Source: Balneola sp. (GTDB lineage Bacteria > Bacteroidota > Rhodothermia > Balneolales > Balneolaceae). Taken from it: a stretch of 64,000 nucleotides of DNA. The notes under the pieces were generated by a model that saw nothing but the letters and a program-made list of their open reading frames with translations, searched no databases and was not told the origin of the DNA. The stretch covers positions 554,632 to 618,631 of the forward strand of contig NZMW01000004.1 in NCBI GenBank assembly GCA_002694685.1, given 5' to 3'. How positions within the stretch are numbered: position 1 is the first letter of the stretch; each line of letters starts with the position of its first letter. A program made the position numbers and the translations under genes. Below, one piece after another: positions 27,545 through 36,250 of the stretch.

Positions 27545-28726
27545 ATGTCCACTAAAAGAGATTATTACGAGATATTAGGTGTAGATAAAGGTGCTTCGGA
27601 AGCTGAGATTAAAAAAGCTTACCGCAAAAAGGCCATGAAATTTCACCCCGATAGAAATAAGGGGGATGATGATGCCGAAAAGAAATTTAAAGAAGCATCA
27701 GAAGCATATGAAGTGCTGAAAGATCCCGATAAAAAAGCTCGTTATGACCAGTTTGGTCATCAAGGTGTTAATGGTCAGGGAGGTTTCGGTGGCGGAGCCG
27801 ACTTCGACAATATGGGCTTTGAAGATATCTTCAGTCGATTTGGTGATATTTTCGGAAGTGGATTCTTTGGTGAAGAAGCTTTTGGAGGCGGGGGTGGCCG
27901 AGGCCGTTCACGTAGTCGCCGCGAGCCAGGACAGCCTGGTTCAGATATGAAGATCCGAATGCCGTTAACTCTGGAAGAAATTGCATTTGGAGCAGAGAAA
28001 AAGCTCAAGATCAAAAAACAGATTAAATGCGACGAATGTAGCGGAACCGGCGCTGAAACCGATTCAGATTTCGAAACTTGTTCTACATGTAACGGAATGG
28101 GTGAAGTTCGGCAAGTGACCCGAACCATGCTTGGCCAAATGGTGAATGTACAGGCTTGCCCAACGTGTGCGGGTGAAGGTCGCATCATCAAGAATAAGTG
28201 TAAGAAATGTAGTGGCGAAGGACGTGTGAAAGGAGAGGAAACCATTAAGGTGAATATCCCTTCAGGCGTCTCTAACGGGAATTATATAACCCTAAGAGGG
28301 CAAGGTAATGCCGGAAGACGTGGTGGCTCTGCAGGATCGCTGATTGTCCTTATTGAAGAGAAAGAGCACGAGCACTTTGACCGTGATGGTAATAATATTT
28401 ATTACAACCTCACCTTGAGCATCCCAGATGCAGTTCTTGGAACTGAAGTTCAGGTTCCAACTCTGAAAGGAAAAGCCAAACTAAAAATTGATGCAGGTAC
28501 ACAACCTGGTAAAATGTTGCGAATGAGAGGGCGCGGAATCAAAGGACTCAATAATTCCGGAGACGGCGATCAGTATGTACGCCTAAATGTTTATATGCCC
28601 GAAAACCTTTCTGACAAGCAGAAGGAAGCGATGAAGTCTTTTAAAGATGAAGATAATTTCGACCCAAAAAACTTGGATGGAAGTGAGAAGAACTTCTTTT
28701 CTAAGATGAAAGATATGTTTGGGTAG
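27545..28726 (+). CDS. dnaJ: Chaperone DnaJ
   Basis: This is a 393-residue type I J-protein. The J-domain covers residues 1-70 with the HPD motif in KFHPDRNKG, which stimulates DnaK ATPase. The Gly/Phe-rich linker runs to about residue 130. The zinc-binding domain has four CxxCxGxG modules ([32 protein letters not shown]) near 160-235. C-terminal substrate-binding domains follow. An extra Arg/Ser-rich stretch ([11 protein letters not shown]) before the zinc region is a local feature. It forms an operon with grpE. Confidence 0.97.
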   Translation: MSTKRDYYEILGVDKGASEAEIKKAYRKKAMKFHPDRNKGDDDAEKKFKEASEAYEVLKDPDKKARYDQFGHQGVNGQGGFGGGADFDNMGFEDIFSRFGDIFGSGFFGEEAFGGGGGRGRSRSRREPGQPGSDMKIRMPLTLEEIAFGAEKKLKIKKQIKCDECSGTGAETDSDFETCSTCNGMGEVRQVTRTMLGQMVNVQACPTCAGEGRIIKNKCKKCSGEGRVKGEETIKVNIPSGVSNGNYITLRGQGNAGRRGGSAGSLIVLIEEKEHEHFDRDGNNIYYNLTLSIPDAVLGTEVQVPTLKGKAKLKIDAGTQPGKMLRMRGRGIKGLNNSGDGDQYVRLNVYMPENLSDKQKEAMKSFKDEDNFDPKNLDGSEKNFFSKMKDMFG

Positions 28727-28732
28727 TTGAAT

Positions 28733-28760
28733 GAAAGGGCATGCTTAATCATGCCCTTTC
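28733..28760. terminator. Hairpin between dnaJ and the YbjQ-like gene
   Basis: GAAAGGGCATG and CATGCCCTTTC form a perfect 11-bp stem with a 6-base loop. The trailing T-run is short, so termination may be moderate. The position between convergent genes fits a shared terminator. Confidence 0.65.
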
Positions 28761-28775
28761 AATCTTTAAATTTAT

Positions 28776-29096
28776 TTATTCAGCAGAAACGGCTGTGCCG
28801 GTCACGGTAACCATAAGCATGCTGCCATTTGCCCCAATCGTTTCGTAATCAATATCAATTCCCAGAATAGCATTAGCGCCAACACTGTTAGCTTTCATTT
28901 CCATTTCTTCGAATGCAATTCTGCGAGCTTCTTTAAGCTCTTTCTCGTACGCACCTGATCTCCCACCTACTATATCTCTGATACCAGCAAAGAAATCTTT
29001 AAATATGTTCGCCCCTAAAATGGCTTCCCCGGTTACGATACCGAGATAGCGCTTTACTTCTTTACCTTCCAGGTTATTTGTGGTTGTCATAATCAT
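28776..29096 (-). CDS. YbjQ-family (UPF0145) protein
   Basis: This 106-residue protein belongs to the YbjQ/UPF0145 family of small homo-oligomeric proteins sometimes labelled heavy-metal-binding. The family features are present in order: an N-terminal [11 protein letters not shown], then [19 protein letters not shown], an amphipathic helix [19 protein letters not shown], and [16 protein letters not shown]. No signal peptide or membrane helix is seen. Family members often start MIxTTT, which supports the ATG at 29096 over 29090. The biological role of the family is not established. Confidence 0.88.
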   Translation of the reverse strand: MIMTTTNNLEGKEVKRYLGIVTGEAILGANIFKDFFAGIRDIVGGRSGAYEKELKEARRIAFEEMEMKANSVGANAILGIDIDYETIGANGSMLMVTVTGTAVSAE

Positions 29097-29198
29097 AATG
29101 AAAGCTCCTATAGTTTTTAAATTTAATAATACTCTTCTATGTACTAACAGGGAGTGTAAAAGTTACCCTCTTTTTTGGTCAAATTAATAAAACAGAAA

Positions 29199-29227
29199 AG
29201 CCCTGCACACGGTTGTTATGCAGGGCT
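29199..29227 (-). terminator. Intrinsic terminator of the RRM-protein gene
   Basis: On the minus strand AGCCCTGCA (29227-29219) pairs with TGCAGGGCT (29207-29199). Several T residues follow (TTTCTGTTTT). Confidence 0.82.
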
Positions 29228-29250
29228 TGAAAATCAAAAAAACGGAAAAC

Positions 29251-29496
29251 TTAGTTTCGAGGTTTAGCCTCGTTAACTTTTACAGAACGGCCGTCAATTT
29301 CGGCGCCATCAAGTTGTTCAATAGCAGCTTCTGCTGCAGCTTTATTGTCCATTTCAACAAAACCAAAGCCTTTAGAACGACCTGAGTTTCTGTCAGTAAT
29401 AACTTTGGCTGAACTAACTTCACCATAAGCTTCAAAAACTTCTCTAAGTTGGTCACTTGTTACGTCGTAGCTCAAGTTTCCTATATAAATATTCAT
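29251..29496 (-). CDS. Small RRM RNA-binding protein
   Basis: This 81-residue protein consists of a single RNA-recognition motif, like the small cold-inducible RNA-binding proteins of cyanobacteria and Bacteroidota. RNP2 is IYIGNL at residues 3-8 and RNP1 is KGFGFVEM near residues 42-49; the aromatic residues that stack on RNA bases are present. There is no glycine-rich tail; the protein ends in a short basic peptide KPRN. The gene is monocistronic with its own terminator and an upstream AT-rich leader of about 150 bases. It may act as an RNA chaperone along with the two cold-shock proteins in this window. Confidence 0.92.
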   Translation of the reverse strand: MNIYIGNLSYDVTSDQLREVFEAYGEVSSAKVITDRNSGRSKGFGFVEMDNKAAAEAAIEQLDGAEIDGRSVKVNEAKPRN

Positions 29497-29652
29497 AGTA
29501 TCAAATTGTGGTTATAAATTATCGGATTGTAAGAGAAATAAGAGCTATATCAGAAAAATTTGTAGTCTAACTGTCGTCAAAAATCCATCCTAAAAGTACG
29601 TTATTTTAGGCCTTTCACAAAGGATAGCGTGTAATTAATTTTAAAGGGCAAG

Positions 29653-30906
29653 TTATTCGCACCGGCGTTCATAATCTTCGTCTGTTAAGTAAGTTTCGCG
29701 GAAATACATAAGAACTAATTCCCCCTGTGCAGTGAAAATAGGATTCTCTAAACGATACCTGGAATCACCATTAACAGGATTAAATTCAGGTAAATCATCT
29801 ATAGTAATGGTATGTACTATAGCTTCGGTATCTACGTCAAAAATGAAAATCTTATCTTTATCAGCGAAAGTTTGAACAGCAACCAGATTTTGGTAAGGAA
29901 TGGAGTAAGCAATACTGCTAAAGTATGCAGAGAGATCAAACACATGATCATCTTCAAGCCGGTAGTATTTATTCCCATCGTCAAAAGTCAGTGATTGCTC
30001 ATCCACGGCCACGTTACGAGGAATGGTACCTTCATATAATAATCCCATTTCTCCTGATGTCATGTTATACTCATAGGTGTATTGATTTGCACTCATCAAT
30101 ATCATGTTTTGAGTAACGTAAAGGTTAGTAAGGGGGAATTTAGCATCGGACTCTGGAACAGATAAAAGAGTATCTACCGAATTATCGCTATTGATTTCAA
30201 TTAAGAACATATTATGGTTGCTTTCAACACCATGGTAGTAATTGTAGTCTTCTATGTATTCTATTTGATACTCTATTTCATTAAGGATAACCAGAAGGGT
30301 TCCACCTAGGGTATATCGCAGATCAACTATTCTGATATTGGAAAAGGTAGACGAATCGATAAAAACCGGTTCATGTGTAAATATGACGGATGTGTCTGAA
30401 TTCGTGTGATTATACCTGATCAAAGATGATGAAAAAGTACTTACACTATCTCCTGAAAAAGGATTCTCAGGCTTTATGCTGGACCACAGGTCAAATACCG
30501 TCTCATTATTTTCGAGGAGGTAGTCATAATCACTTCGGTTTGGGCTTGAGTTATCTGGCAGGTAAGGAATGATTGTTACCGAGAACCCTTGATCAAATAC
30601 TTGCTTATCAAACCCATAGTTAACAAATCCATGGTCAGCATTATCAAAAAGTGCAATTCTCCTATGGAATGAATAATGAAATCGAGAGAGCTCATGCTCG
30701 TACGAAAAGTGTGTTCCTTCACCAGGGAAAATAGATTCTCTAAGAATTTCTGATTGGGAGAAATCAGGACTAAAGATTATCTCCATCAGTGCCATTTGGT
30801 TATTGTTCTCCGGTAATTCAAATAAGCAGTCCATATTTCGAAAACAACCGCCTATCATTAGCGAAAAGCAGAAAAGTAGAACGTAAAACCCCTTTATATC
30901 TCTCAT
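29653..30906 (-). CDS. Lipoprotein of unknown function
   Basis: I do not recognise a family. The 417-residue product starts with a lipoprotein signal (lipobox IGGC, Cys21). The rest is beta-strand-rich with many Tyr, Asn, Ser and Asp residues. Segments such as KIFIFDVDTEAIVHTITIDD and DGNKYYRLEDDHVF recur at intervals like blades of a beta-propeller. No catalytic motif stands out. It is flanked by the RRM gene and purE with spacers on each side, so it appears monocistronic and lineage-specific. Propeller architecture is a guess from pattern. Confidence 0.7.
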   Translation of the reverse strand: MRDIKGFYVLLFCFSLMIGGCFRNMDCLFELPENNNQMALMEIIFSPDFSQSEILRESIFPGEGTHFSYEHELSRFHYSFHRRIALFDNADHGFVNYGFDKQVFDQGFSVTIIPYLPDNSSPNRSDYDYLLENNETVFDLWSSIKPENPFSGDSVSTFSSSLIRYNHTNSDTSVIFTHEPVFIDSSTFSNIRIVDLRYTLGGTLLVILNEIEYQIEYIEDYNYYHGVESNHNMFLIEINSDNSVDTLLSVPESDAKFPLTNLYVTQNMILMSANQYTYEYNMTSGEMGLLYEGTIPRNVAVDEQSLTFDDGNKYYRLEDDHVFDLSAYFSSIAYSIPYQNLVAVQTFADKDKIFIFDVDTEAIVHTITIDDLPEFNPVNGDSRYRLENPIFTAQGELVLMYFRETYLTDEDYERRCE

Positions 30907-31046
30907 AACTCAATATTTGACCCTTTTTACCAGAGTAAATAAATCAAATATTTAAATCAATCAGAAATTAAGGAGTTTTTCCTTCCCGGTTTATTTAAGC
31001 AGGAACCCTTAGCCGCTGTGACAGATTTCCAGGCTAGATTAGAATC

Positions 31047-31532
31047 CTATTTCAGGTTTTCTGTCTTTTTCATCGACTCTTCAGCCATTTCTTTGTGATA
31101 AGTTTCCAGCTTCTGGGTGAGACTATCATCATTCATACCTAACATTCGAAGAGCAAGTAAACCGGCATTCTTAGCCTTACCAATAGCAACTGTAGCTACA
31201 GGAATACCATTGGGCATTTGGACGATAGAGTAAAGACTGTCAACGCCGCCAAGAGCCGTTGTTTTAACCGGTACGCCGATAACAGGCAGGGTTGTATGGC
31301 TAGCTAGCATCCCCGGAAGGTGGGCAGCTCCTCCGGCTCCGGCAATAATAATCCTGATTCCCCGATTTCGGGCTTCTTTTCCATAATCCGCCATAACATC
31401 GGGGGTGCGGTGAGCTGAAACCACTCGTTTCTCGTAAGGCACGCCAAAATGATCCAGAATTTCAGTGGCTTCTTTCATGGTGGGCCAGTCACTGTCGCTG
31501 CCCATTACTACTCCGACGATTGGATTACTCAT
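31047..31532 (-). CDS. purE: N5-carboxyaminoimidazole ribonucleotide mutase
   Basis: This 161-residue class I PurE converts N5-CAIR to CAIR in purine synthesis in the cytoplasm. Motifs are [14 protein letters not shown] at the phosphate site, [10 protein letters not shown] with the catalytic histidine, [14 protein letters not shown], and PVIGVPVKT. Length and motifs match octameric PurE. It lies downstream of purK on the same strand but is separated by 127 bases rather than the usual few, with a GC-rich repeat-like block in the gap. Confidence 0.96.
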   Translation of the reverse strand: MSNPIVGVVMGSDSDWPTMKEATEILDHFGVPYEKRVVSAHRTPDVMADYGKEARNRGIRIIIAGAGGAAHLPGMLASHTTLPVIGVPVKTTALGGVDSLYSIVQMPNGIPVATVAIGKAKNAGLLALRMLGMNDDSLTQKLETYHKEMAEESMKKTENLK

Positions 31533-31566
31533 TGTTGAATCATTATTTGAGTTTAATCTTTGAAAA

Positions 31567-31651
31567 GGAATATAGAATTCAGAATTTAGAAATCAGAATC
31601 CCAATTTTGTGGGATATAGATACCTCGCTCCGCACGCTCTGCGTCGGTGCG
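31567..31651. repeat. Repeat-like block between purK and purE
   Basis: This spacer block combines three features. The first is an AT-rich, internally repetitive stretch of TAGAATTCAGAATTTAGA type (about 31573-31598). The second is a small hairpin, TCCCA-ATTTTG-TGGGA. The third is a strikingly GC-rich 29-base stretch (31623-31651; 22 of 29 are G or C) bounded by CGCAC and GTGCG. It looks like an inserted dispersed element, but only one copy is visible here. Confidence 0.4.
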
Positions 31652-31659
31652 AACCAATG

Positions 31660-32820
31660 TTAAATCTCGATCTTTCGAGTCACATGCAGAGCACTCTTAT
31701 AAGTCTCTTCCAGATTTTCACCCAACAAAGTATAATGAGCCATTTTACGACCTACCTTGCTGTCTACTTTTCCATATACATGAAGGTGTCCGTTTTCTTC
31801 ATTCAGTGCTTCCGAAATATGGTCAGTCTCAGCAGCACGTTTATGAGTGCCCAACAGGTTTATCATGGCAACAGCAGGTTTGTTTAGTCGGGTTGATCCA
31901 AGTGGAAGTCCCAATACGGCTCTCACATGATTTTCGAACTGGGATGCTACGGTTCCCTCAATGGTGTAGTGACCGGAGTTGTGAGGGCGGGGCGCAGATT
32001 CATTTAGAATAAGGTGACCATCTTTTGTTAAGAAAAACTCAAAGGCGAAAATACCTTTTCCATCAATAGCCTCAGTTGCTTTTACAGCAAGTTCCTGAGC
32101 CATTTCCTGCACGATTTTTTCTACAGGAGCGGGGGATAAAACCGCCACACAAATATGGTTTTTCTGTACGGTTTCACAACAAGGGTAAACTACGGTGCCC
32201 GTTTCATTACGTGCTACTTGTACTGCGAGTTCTTTGGTGAAATCAACGAAGGCCTCAGCTAATATATCCTGCCCTTTATCTCCGCCAAGGTTCGAGAATG
32301 CCTGTTTTGCGGATTCTAAATCCCTGACCGTCTCGTTTCCATACCCATCATAACCGCCTTTGGAAGATTTAAGCATGAACGGCCAGCCATGTTGATCTCC
32401 AAATTCTGACAAATCAGATTCACTTTTAACCAGTTTATAGGGTGTGACAGGAATACCTGCTGCTTCAAATGTTTGCTTCTCAATTAGTTTGTTCTCGATG
32501 AGTGCAAAGCTATCAGGAGATGGAAAGATCGGAGTCCCGCTTTTTTCCTGAACTTCCTTTAGTATGTCAGAACTTATAAATTCATTTTCCAGAGTGATTA
32601 CATCACAGCCTTTCGCAAATTCCACCATATCATCTACTGAATCAAAAGATCCTGAAGTAGAATAAGGCGTCATAAACTGAACGGGTTCATTCTCAGTTCG
32701 ATCGGAAAAAACGGAAACTTGAATACCAAATCGAAAGGCTTCAAGTGCACTCATTCGGGCAAGCTGACCGGCACCAAGAAATCCAAGTTTGAGGTTCGCA
32801 GGAATAGAAGTACGAGACAT
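31660..32820 (-). CDS. purK: N5-carboxyaminoimidazole ribonucleotide synthase
   Basis: This 386-residue ATP-grasp enzyme makes N5-CAIR from AIR, bicarbonate and ATP, feeding PurE. The N-terminal pre-ATP-grasp fold starts LGFLGAGQLARMSALEA. The ATP-grasp core has WPFMLKSSKGGYDGYG and later the metal site FAFEFFLTKDGHLILNESAP, followed by RPHNSGHYTIEG. Then comes the PurK-type C-terminal domain, with AVAMINLLG. It is divergent from prfA with 133 bases between the starts. With purE it forms the two-enzyme bacterial route; no other pur genes lie nearby. Confidence 0.95.
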   Translation of the reverse strand: MSRTSIPANLKLGFLGAGQLARMSALEAFRFGIQVSVFSDRTENEPVQFMTPYSTSGSFDSVDDMVEFAKGCDVITLENEFISSDILKEVQEKSGTPIFPSPDSFALIENKLIEKQTFEAAGIPVTPYKLVKSESDLSEFGDQHGWPFMLKSSKGGYDGYGNETVRDLESAKQAFSNLGGDKGQDILAEAFVDFTKELAVQVARNETGTVVYPCCETVQKNHICVAVLSPAPVEKIVQEMAQELAVKATEAIDGKGIFAFEFFLTKDGHLILNESAPRPHNSGHYTIEGTVASQFENHVRAVLGLPLGSTRLNKPAVAMINLLGTHKRAAETDHISEALNEENGHLHVYGKVDSKVGRKMAHYTLLGENLEETYKSALHVTRKIEI

Positions 32821-32920
32821 AAAGAGTTTTTCTTTTAAGGTAAGGATGATTAGGGAGTGAATCTATCTTCCGGTTTAAAAGCTTTTTGTGAAATAGGTAT
32901 TAATACTGATTCTTAATCCT

Positions 32921-32928
32921 TAATTTTG
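32921..32928 (+). promoter_or_regulatory. Candidate -7 box (TAatTTTG) before prfA
   Basis: TAATTTTG matches TAnnTTTG and lies 25 bases before the prfA ATG. A -33 TTG at normal spacing is not evident. Confidence 0.3.
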
Positions 32929-32953
32929 AGGCTCAAACAATATCAGCTCTACA

Positions 32954-34033
32954 ATGGATATAGAAGAAAAGCTAAAGCAAATTAAATCAAGGTTTCAAGA
33001 AGTGAACGCGGCTATGAGTGACCCTGCCGTATTTGATGACCCTGATAAGTATACTGAACTTACTAAAGAACGCAGTGATCTCGAAGAACTGGTTCAGGAT
33101 TATGATACATGGAAAGATCTCACTGATCGTCAGAAAGGCAACAATGAACTCATTGAAATGAATGAGGATGCTGAAATTACTGAGATGGCCCGAGATGAAA
33201 ATACCGAGATAAAAAAGCAGCTGGCTGAGCTTGAGGAAGAGATTAAGATGAAGCTGATTCCTAAAGATCCGGAAGACTCTAATAACGCGATTGTGGAAGT
33301 CAGGGCTGGAACTGGTGGAGATGAAGCGGCTATTTTTGCAGGCGATTTGTTTGAGATGTACCGTCGCTATGCGGATAAGCAGGGCTGGAAGATGAGTATC
33401 ATGAGCATCAATCATTCCGAAAAAGGCGGTTATAAGGAAATTGTATTTCAGCTGGAAGGAAATGAAGTATTTGGGAAGATGAAGTACGAGAGTGGCGTTC
33501 ATCGTGTACAACGAGTTCCTGAGACCGAAAGTCAGGGACGCGTTCATACTTCAGCTGCAACAGTGGCAGTTTTACCGGAAGTTGAGGAAGTCGATATAGA
33601 TATAAATATGGGAGACGTTCGGGTGGATACTTTCCGTGCCAGTGGAGCAGGAGGGCAGCACGTTAACAAAACGGACTCAGCCATTCGCCTGACCCATGAA
33701 CCGACAGGAATTGTGGTTGAATGTCAGGAAGAGCGTTCTCAGCATCAAAACAAGGAAAAAGCACTCACCATGCTTCGCGCCAAGATGTACGACATTGAGT
33801 TGGAGCAGAAACAGAAGGAAAGAGCTGCGGAGCGTAAAAGTCAGATTTCCACGGGTGACCGATCAGCAAAAATCCGCACCTATAATTTCCCGCAGGGCCG
33901 ATTTACAGATCACCGTATTAACCTTACGCTATATGATCTGGATAACATCATGAAAGGTGGAATAGACGAGGCTATTGAAGCACTCAGAGTTCAGGATAAC
34001 CTTGAAAAACTGAATGCTCTCGCTGAAGACTAA
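32954..34033 (+). CDS. prfA: Peptide chain release factor 1
   Basis: RF1 recognises UAA and UAG on the ribosome and releases the nascent chain. At 359 residues it matches the family. The stop-codon reading segment RVPETESQGRVHTSAATVAV has PET where E. coli RF1 has PAT, which distinguishes it from the SPF of RF2. The catalytic GGQ is at residues 233-235 in GAGGQHVNKTDSAIRLTH, the same numbering as in E. coli. The typical C-terminal ends with LYDLDNIMKGGIDEAIEAL. No prmC methyltransferase gene follows; instead the stop overlaps by four bases the end of a convergent glycosidase-like gene. Confidence 0.96.
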   Translation: MDIEEKLKQIKSRFQEVNAAMSDPAVFDDPDKYTELTKERSDLEELVQDYDTWKDLTDRQKGNNELIEMNEDAEITEMARDENTEIKKQLAELEEEIKMKLIPKDPEDSNNAIVEVRAGTGGDEAAIFAGDLFEMYRRYADKQGWKMSIMSINHSEKGGYKEIVFQLEGNEVFGKMKYESGVHRVQRVPETESQGRVHTSAATVAVLPEVEEVDIDINMGDVRVDTFRASGAGGQHVNKTDSAIRLTHEPTGIVVECQEERSQHQNKEKALTMLRAKMYDIELEQKQKERAAERKSQISTGDRSAKIRTYNFPQGRFTDHRINLTLYDLDNIMKGGIDEAIEALRVQDNLEKLNALAED

Positions 34034-35097
34034 TTATTAGTCTCTTTCAGTACTTCCCAATGTTCATCGCTAAGGGCATTCACATCGAAAACTGAAATCC
34101 CCTTAGAACCACCTTCTTTTGCTTTTTGAATAGCTGTTCTCAGTTCATCAGGGGTTAAGCTTGGGATATAGAGTCCGGCAACGATATTGAATCTCCCATG
34201 GGCTTCACGGACTCCTTGTTCTGCAGAAAACTTAATCCACTCCAGGTTCTGTCGATAGAAATTTTGATAGAGCATAGGTAGTGCGATATCCAAGTTCCAG
34301 CTAGCCCAATCCTGGCGGACCATTTGACGGCTCATTTCAGGAAAAGGAAAGACAGCAGCAGTCAGTAATTTATCTTGATCGTGTACAATTTCTGAAATCT
34401 CATTCACCAAGCTGGTGACCGCATTAAGCCGGTATTGTAACCATTCCATACTCAATTCCGGATGCTCCATTTCAATGGGATCAACCCCAAAAAGTTCTTC
34501 AAAACCTTCTCTGGCGATAGGGTGATAACCGTAGTCATATTCTGGAAACTGGCGGTCTTGAACCAAATCGTATTTAGGCTGAAGATCGGCTCCAAGTATC
34601 ACATCAACATAACGAACATAGTCTAAGTGGACAGAAGTTAAACCGGGTATCTCGGCATATTCTTGCATCGTGGACTTAATGTATTCCCGAGCTCCGGGTG
34701 AGAAAGGAGATAGCCACTGATAGTAGTCAACATAAGCCCGGTAGTCATAAGAGTTATCTCCATTACGGTTCACAGCATACCAATCCGGATTCTGTGCCGC
34801 GGTAGAATCGCCAGGTCTGTTTAAAGTCCAAACCCATGCATGGATGTTGATCTTGTATTCTGAAGCGTACTCCACAACTCTTTCCGTTTCTTCAGGGCTT
34901 GCAGACAGAAATAAGTCAGACAGACCATTTGCAGAAAAATCTTCAAGCTTGTCACGCCATTCATCTTCAGTTTCGGCAATATCTGCACCGGTCCAAGCTG
35001 CGACCATAAAAGTATTTACTTGTTCAGTTTTTTGAGTACAGCTTTGTGAAATAAGAGCAAAAGTGAGTACGAATAAGAGGGTGAATCTATGGTTCAT
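34030..35097 (-). CDS. Family 10-like glycosidase lipoprotein (GHL10/DUF187 type)
   Basis: This 355-residue lipoprotein (signal ending QSC, Cys20) has a TIM-barrel pattern like the glycosyl-hydrolase-like 10 group (YngK/DigH relatives, DUF187). Typical segments are INIHAWVWTLNRPG, DWYAVNRNG, LSPFSPGAREYI, LTSVHLDYVRY, and DIALPMLYQNFY. Members of this group act on peptidoglycan-like or polysaccharide substrates, and the E. coli homologue removes denuded peptidoglycan. Asp in HLDYVRY is a candidate catalytic residue. The start overlaps the preceding CBM9-like gene as ATGA, so the two are translated together and probably work on the same glycan. The exact substrate is not evident. Confidence 0.82.
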   Translation of the reverse strand: MNHRFTLLFVLTFALISQSCTQKTEQVNTFMVAAWTGADIAETEDEWRDKLEDFSANGLSDLFLSASPEETERVVEYASEYKINIHAWVWTLNRPGDSTAAQNPDWYAVNRNGDNSYDYRAYVDYYQWLSPFSPGAREYIKSTMQEYAEIPGLTSVHLDYVRYVDVILGADLQPKYDLVQDRQFPEYDYGYHPIAREGFEELFGVDPIEMEHPELSMEWLQYRLNAVTSLVNEISEIVHDQDKLLTAAVFPFPEMSRQMVRQDWASWNLDIALPMLYQNFYRQNLEWIKFSAEQGVREAHGRFNIVAGLYIPSLTPDELRTAIQKAKEGGSKGISVFDVNALSDEHWEVLKETNN

Positions 35098-36170
35098 GGT
35101 GTTTTTATGATATAGCCGTCTTGATTTATGGTAAGAGAAGTCTGTTCAGAATTTGTAACGGTAAGTTCAAAACCCAGCTTTGTTAAGGTGGTGCTAGCGG
35201 TAAGTTTAGTTTCGTTAATATTGAAATTACTCCCCCCGAGATTTTTAATATCTGCAGAAAAGGTACCGTTATCTCTCTGCCAATTAAGCTGATTTCTATA
35301 CAGGTGAAATAGAAGCTGATATTCGTTTTCTAAGCCATCCTTATCTATTTCTGAGTCCTGATTTTCAGCGAAATATAAGTATCCCCAATGCTCCGGCCGG
35401 TGCATGTCAATGGCGGATTGTTGAGTCCAAACCCAGTTGTTCTCAGGTAATCTGTTACCCTGATCATCGGTTTTCTTCTCATACACACCATCGGTTATTT
35501 GATGCTGCCACTGAACTCTGGAGAAATTTATTCTCCACATGCTTCCAACCCCGAAGTCATTGCCACGGTCTATATTAGCTAATGGTTTGATGGGAATGGC
35601 TAGTTCAACGCTCCAGCTTTCATCTATGTCTGAAGGGTCATTTAAAGTTCCTTGAACATCTACTCCGACTTTGGTGCCATTTAAGTCCCAATGGTCTAAT
35701 ACCGGACCATTTCTGCGATATGGCCGGGCTAAAAATAATTCCCAGAGAGTGCCGAGAGCATTTACTTCAAATTCACCATAATAAGGTTGATACTGATTGG
35801 GCTTAATAAAAATCTCAAAGTCATTGTTATAAAAAATAACGGCATCTCTTTGTGTGATATCTCCCCAAACATGTTCCTCTTCCATCTCCGCGTAAAAGTA
35901 GATGTACTCTTCATCCCAGAGCATTTTTACACGAGTGTCATAGTAGGGTTTTGGCATTATTTCTCCCAGAATATCTATGAAAGGATCGGTCCATTCAGCT
36001 TTATCCCAAACACTTTCTTCATTTTTCCCATCTATGGTGAGTGGGGAAGAGGTTTTATAAATGGTATAAGAGTTGGGGATTATAAGGTCTAAATCAGGAC
36101 TTTCAGGATTACTGAAATCACATCCGGTTAGCAGTAAGGTGAGGCAAATTAGGGCTTTCGAAAATTTCAT
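35094..36170 (-). CDS. CBM9-like carbohydrate-binding lipoprotein
   Basis: The ATG at 36170 gives a lipoprotein signal (MKFSKALICLTLLLTGC). The other ATG at 36197 falls inside the terminator of pckA and is unlikely. The domain from about residue 35 to 255 resembles the family 9 carbohydrate-binding-like domain, with ltIDGKNEESVWDKAEW, VKMLWDEEYIYFYAEMEE, NNDFEIFIKP, EFEVNALGTLWELFL and MWRINFSRVQW. A C-terminal beta-rich portion of about 90 residues follows. The product is 358 residues. It overlaps the downstream glycosidase gene by four bases, so substrate binding and cleavage are probably linked. Confidence 0.85.
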   Translation of the reverse strand: MKFSKALICLTLLLTGCDFSNPESPDLDLIIPNSYTIYKTSSPLTIDGKNEESVWDKAEWTDPFIDILGEIMPKPYYDTRVKMLWDEEYIYFYAEMEEEHVWGDITQRDAVIFYNNDFEIFIKPNQYQPYYGEFEVNALGTLWELFLARPYRRNGPVLDHWDLNGTKVGVDVQGTLNDPSDIDESWSVELAIPIKPLANIDRGNDFGVGSMWRINFSRVQWQHQITDGVYEKKTDDQGNRLPENNWVWTQQSAIDMHRPEHWGYLYFAENQDSEIDKDGLENEYQLLFHLYRNQLNWQRDNGTFSADIKNLGGSNFNINETKLTASTTLTKLGFELTVTNSEQTSLTINQDGYIIKTP

Positions 36171-36189
36171 GGTAAATGATACAAAATAA

Positions 36190-36218
36190 AAACCCACTCT
36201 GAAATTCAGAGTGGGTTT
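36190..36218 (-). terminator. Intrinsic terminator of pckA
   Basis: On the minus strand AAACCCACTCTG pairs with CAGAGTGGGTTT around a short AATTT loop. T-rich sequence then continues (TTATTTTG). Confidence 0.88.
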
Positions 36219-36250
36219 GGAAAGTAAATTATAATTGTATGTGCTAAAGC

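Noticed and set aside
27775-28245. 156-codon minus-strand frame inside dnaJ
   Set aside because: Its Pro/Ser/Phe composition is the reverse of the zinc-finger and Gly/Phe region of dnaJ, which is fully supported.
32821-32953. Purine riboswitch between purK and prfA
   Set aside because: No conserved purine-riboswitch core or stable multi-helix fold could be recognised in this 133-base spacer.
32987-33547. 186-codon minus-strand frame inside prfA
   Set aside because: prfA is unambiguous on the plus strand, and the minus frame shows no recognisable motif.
36171-36197. Upstream ATG for the CBM9-like lipoprotein
   Set aside because: It lies inside the pckA terminator and would put nine extra residues before the lipoprotein signal.
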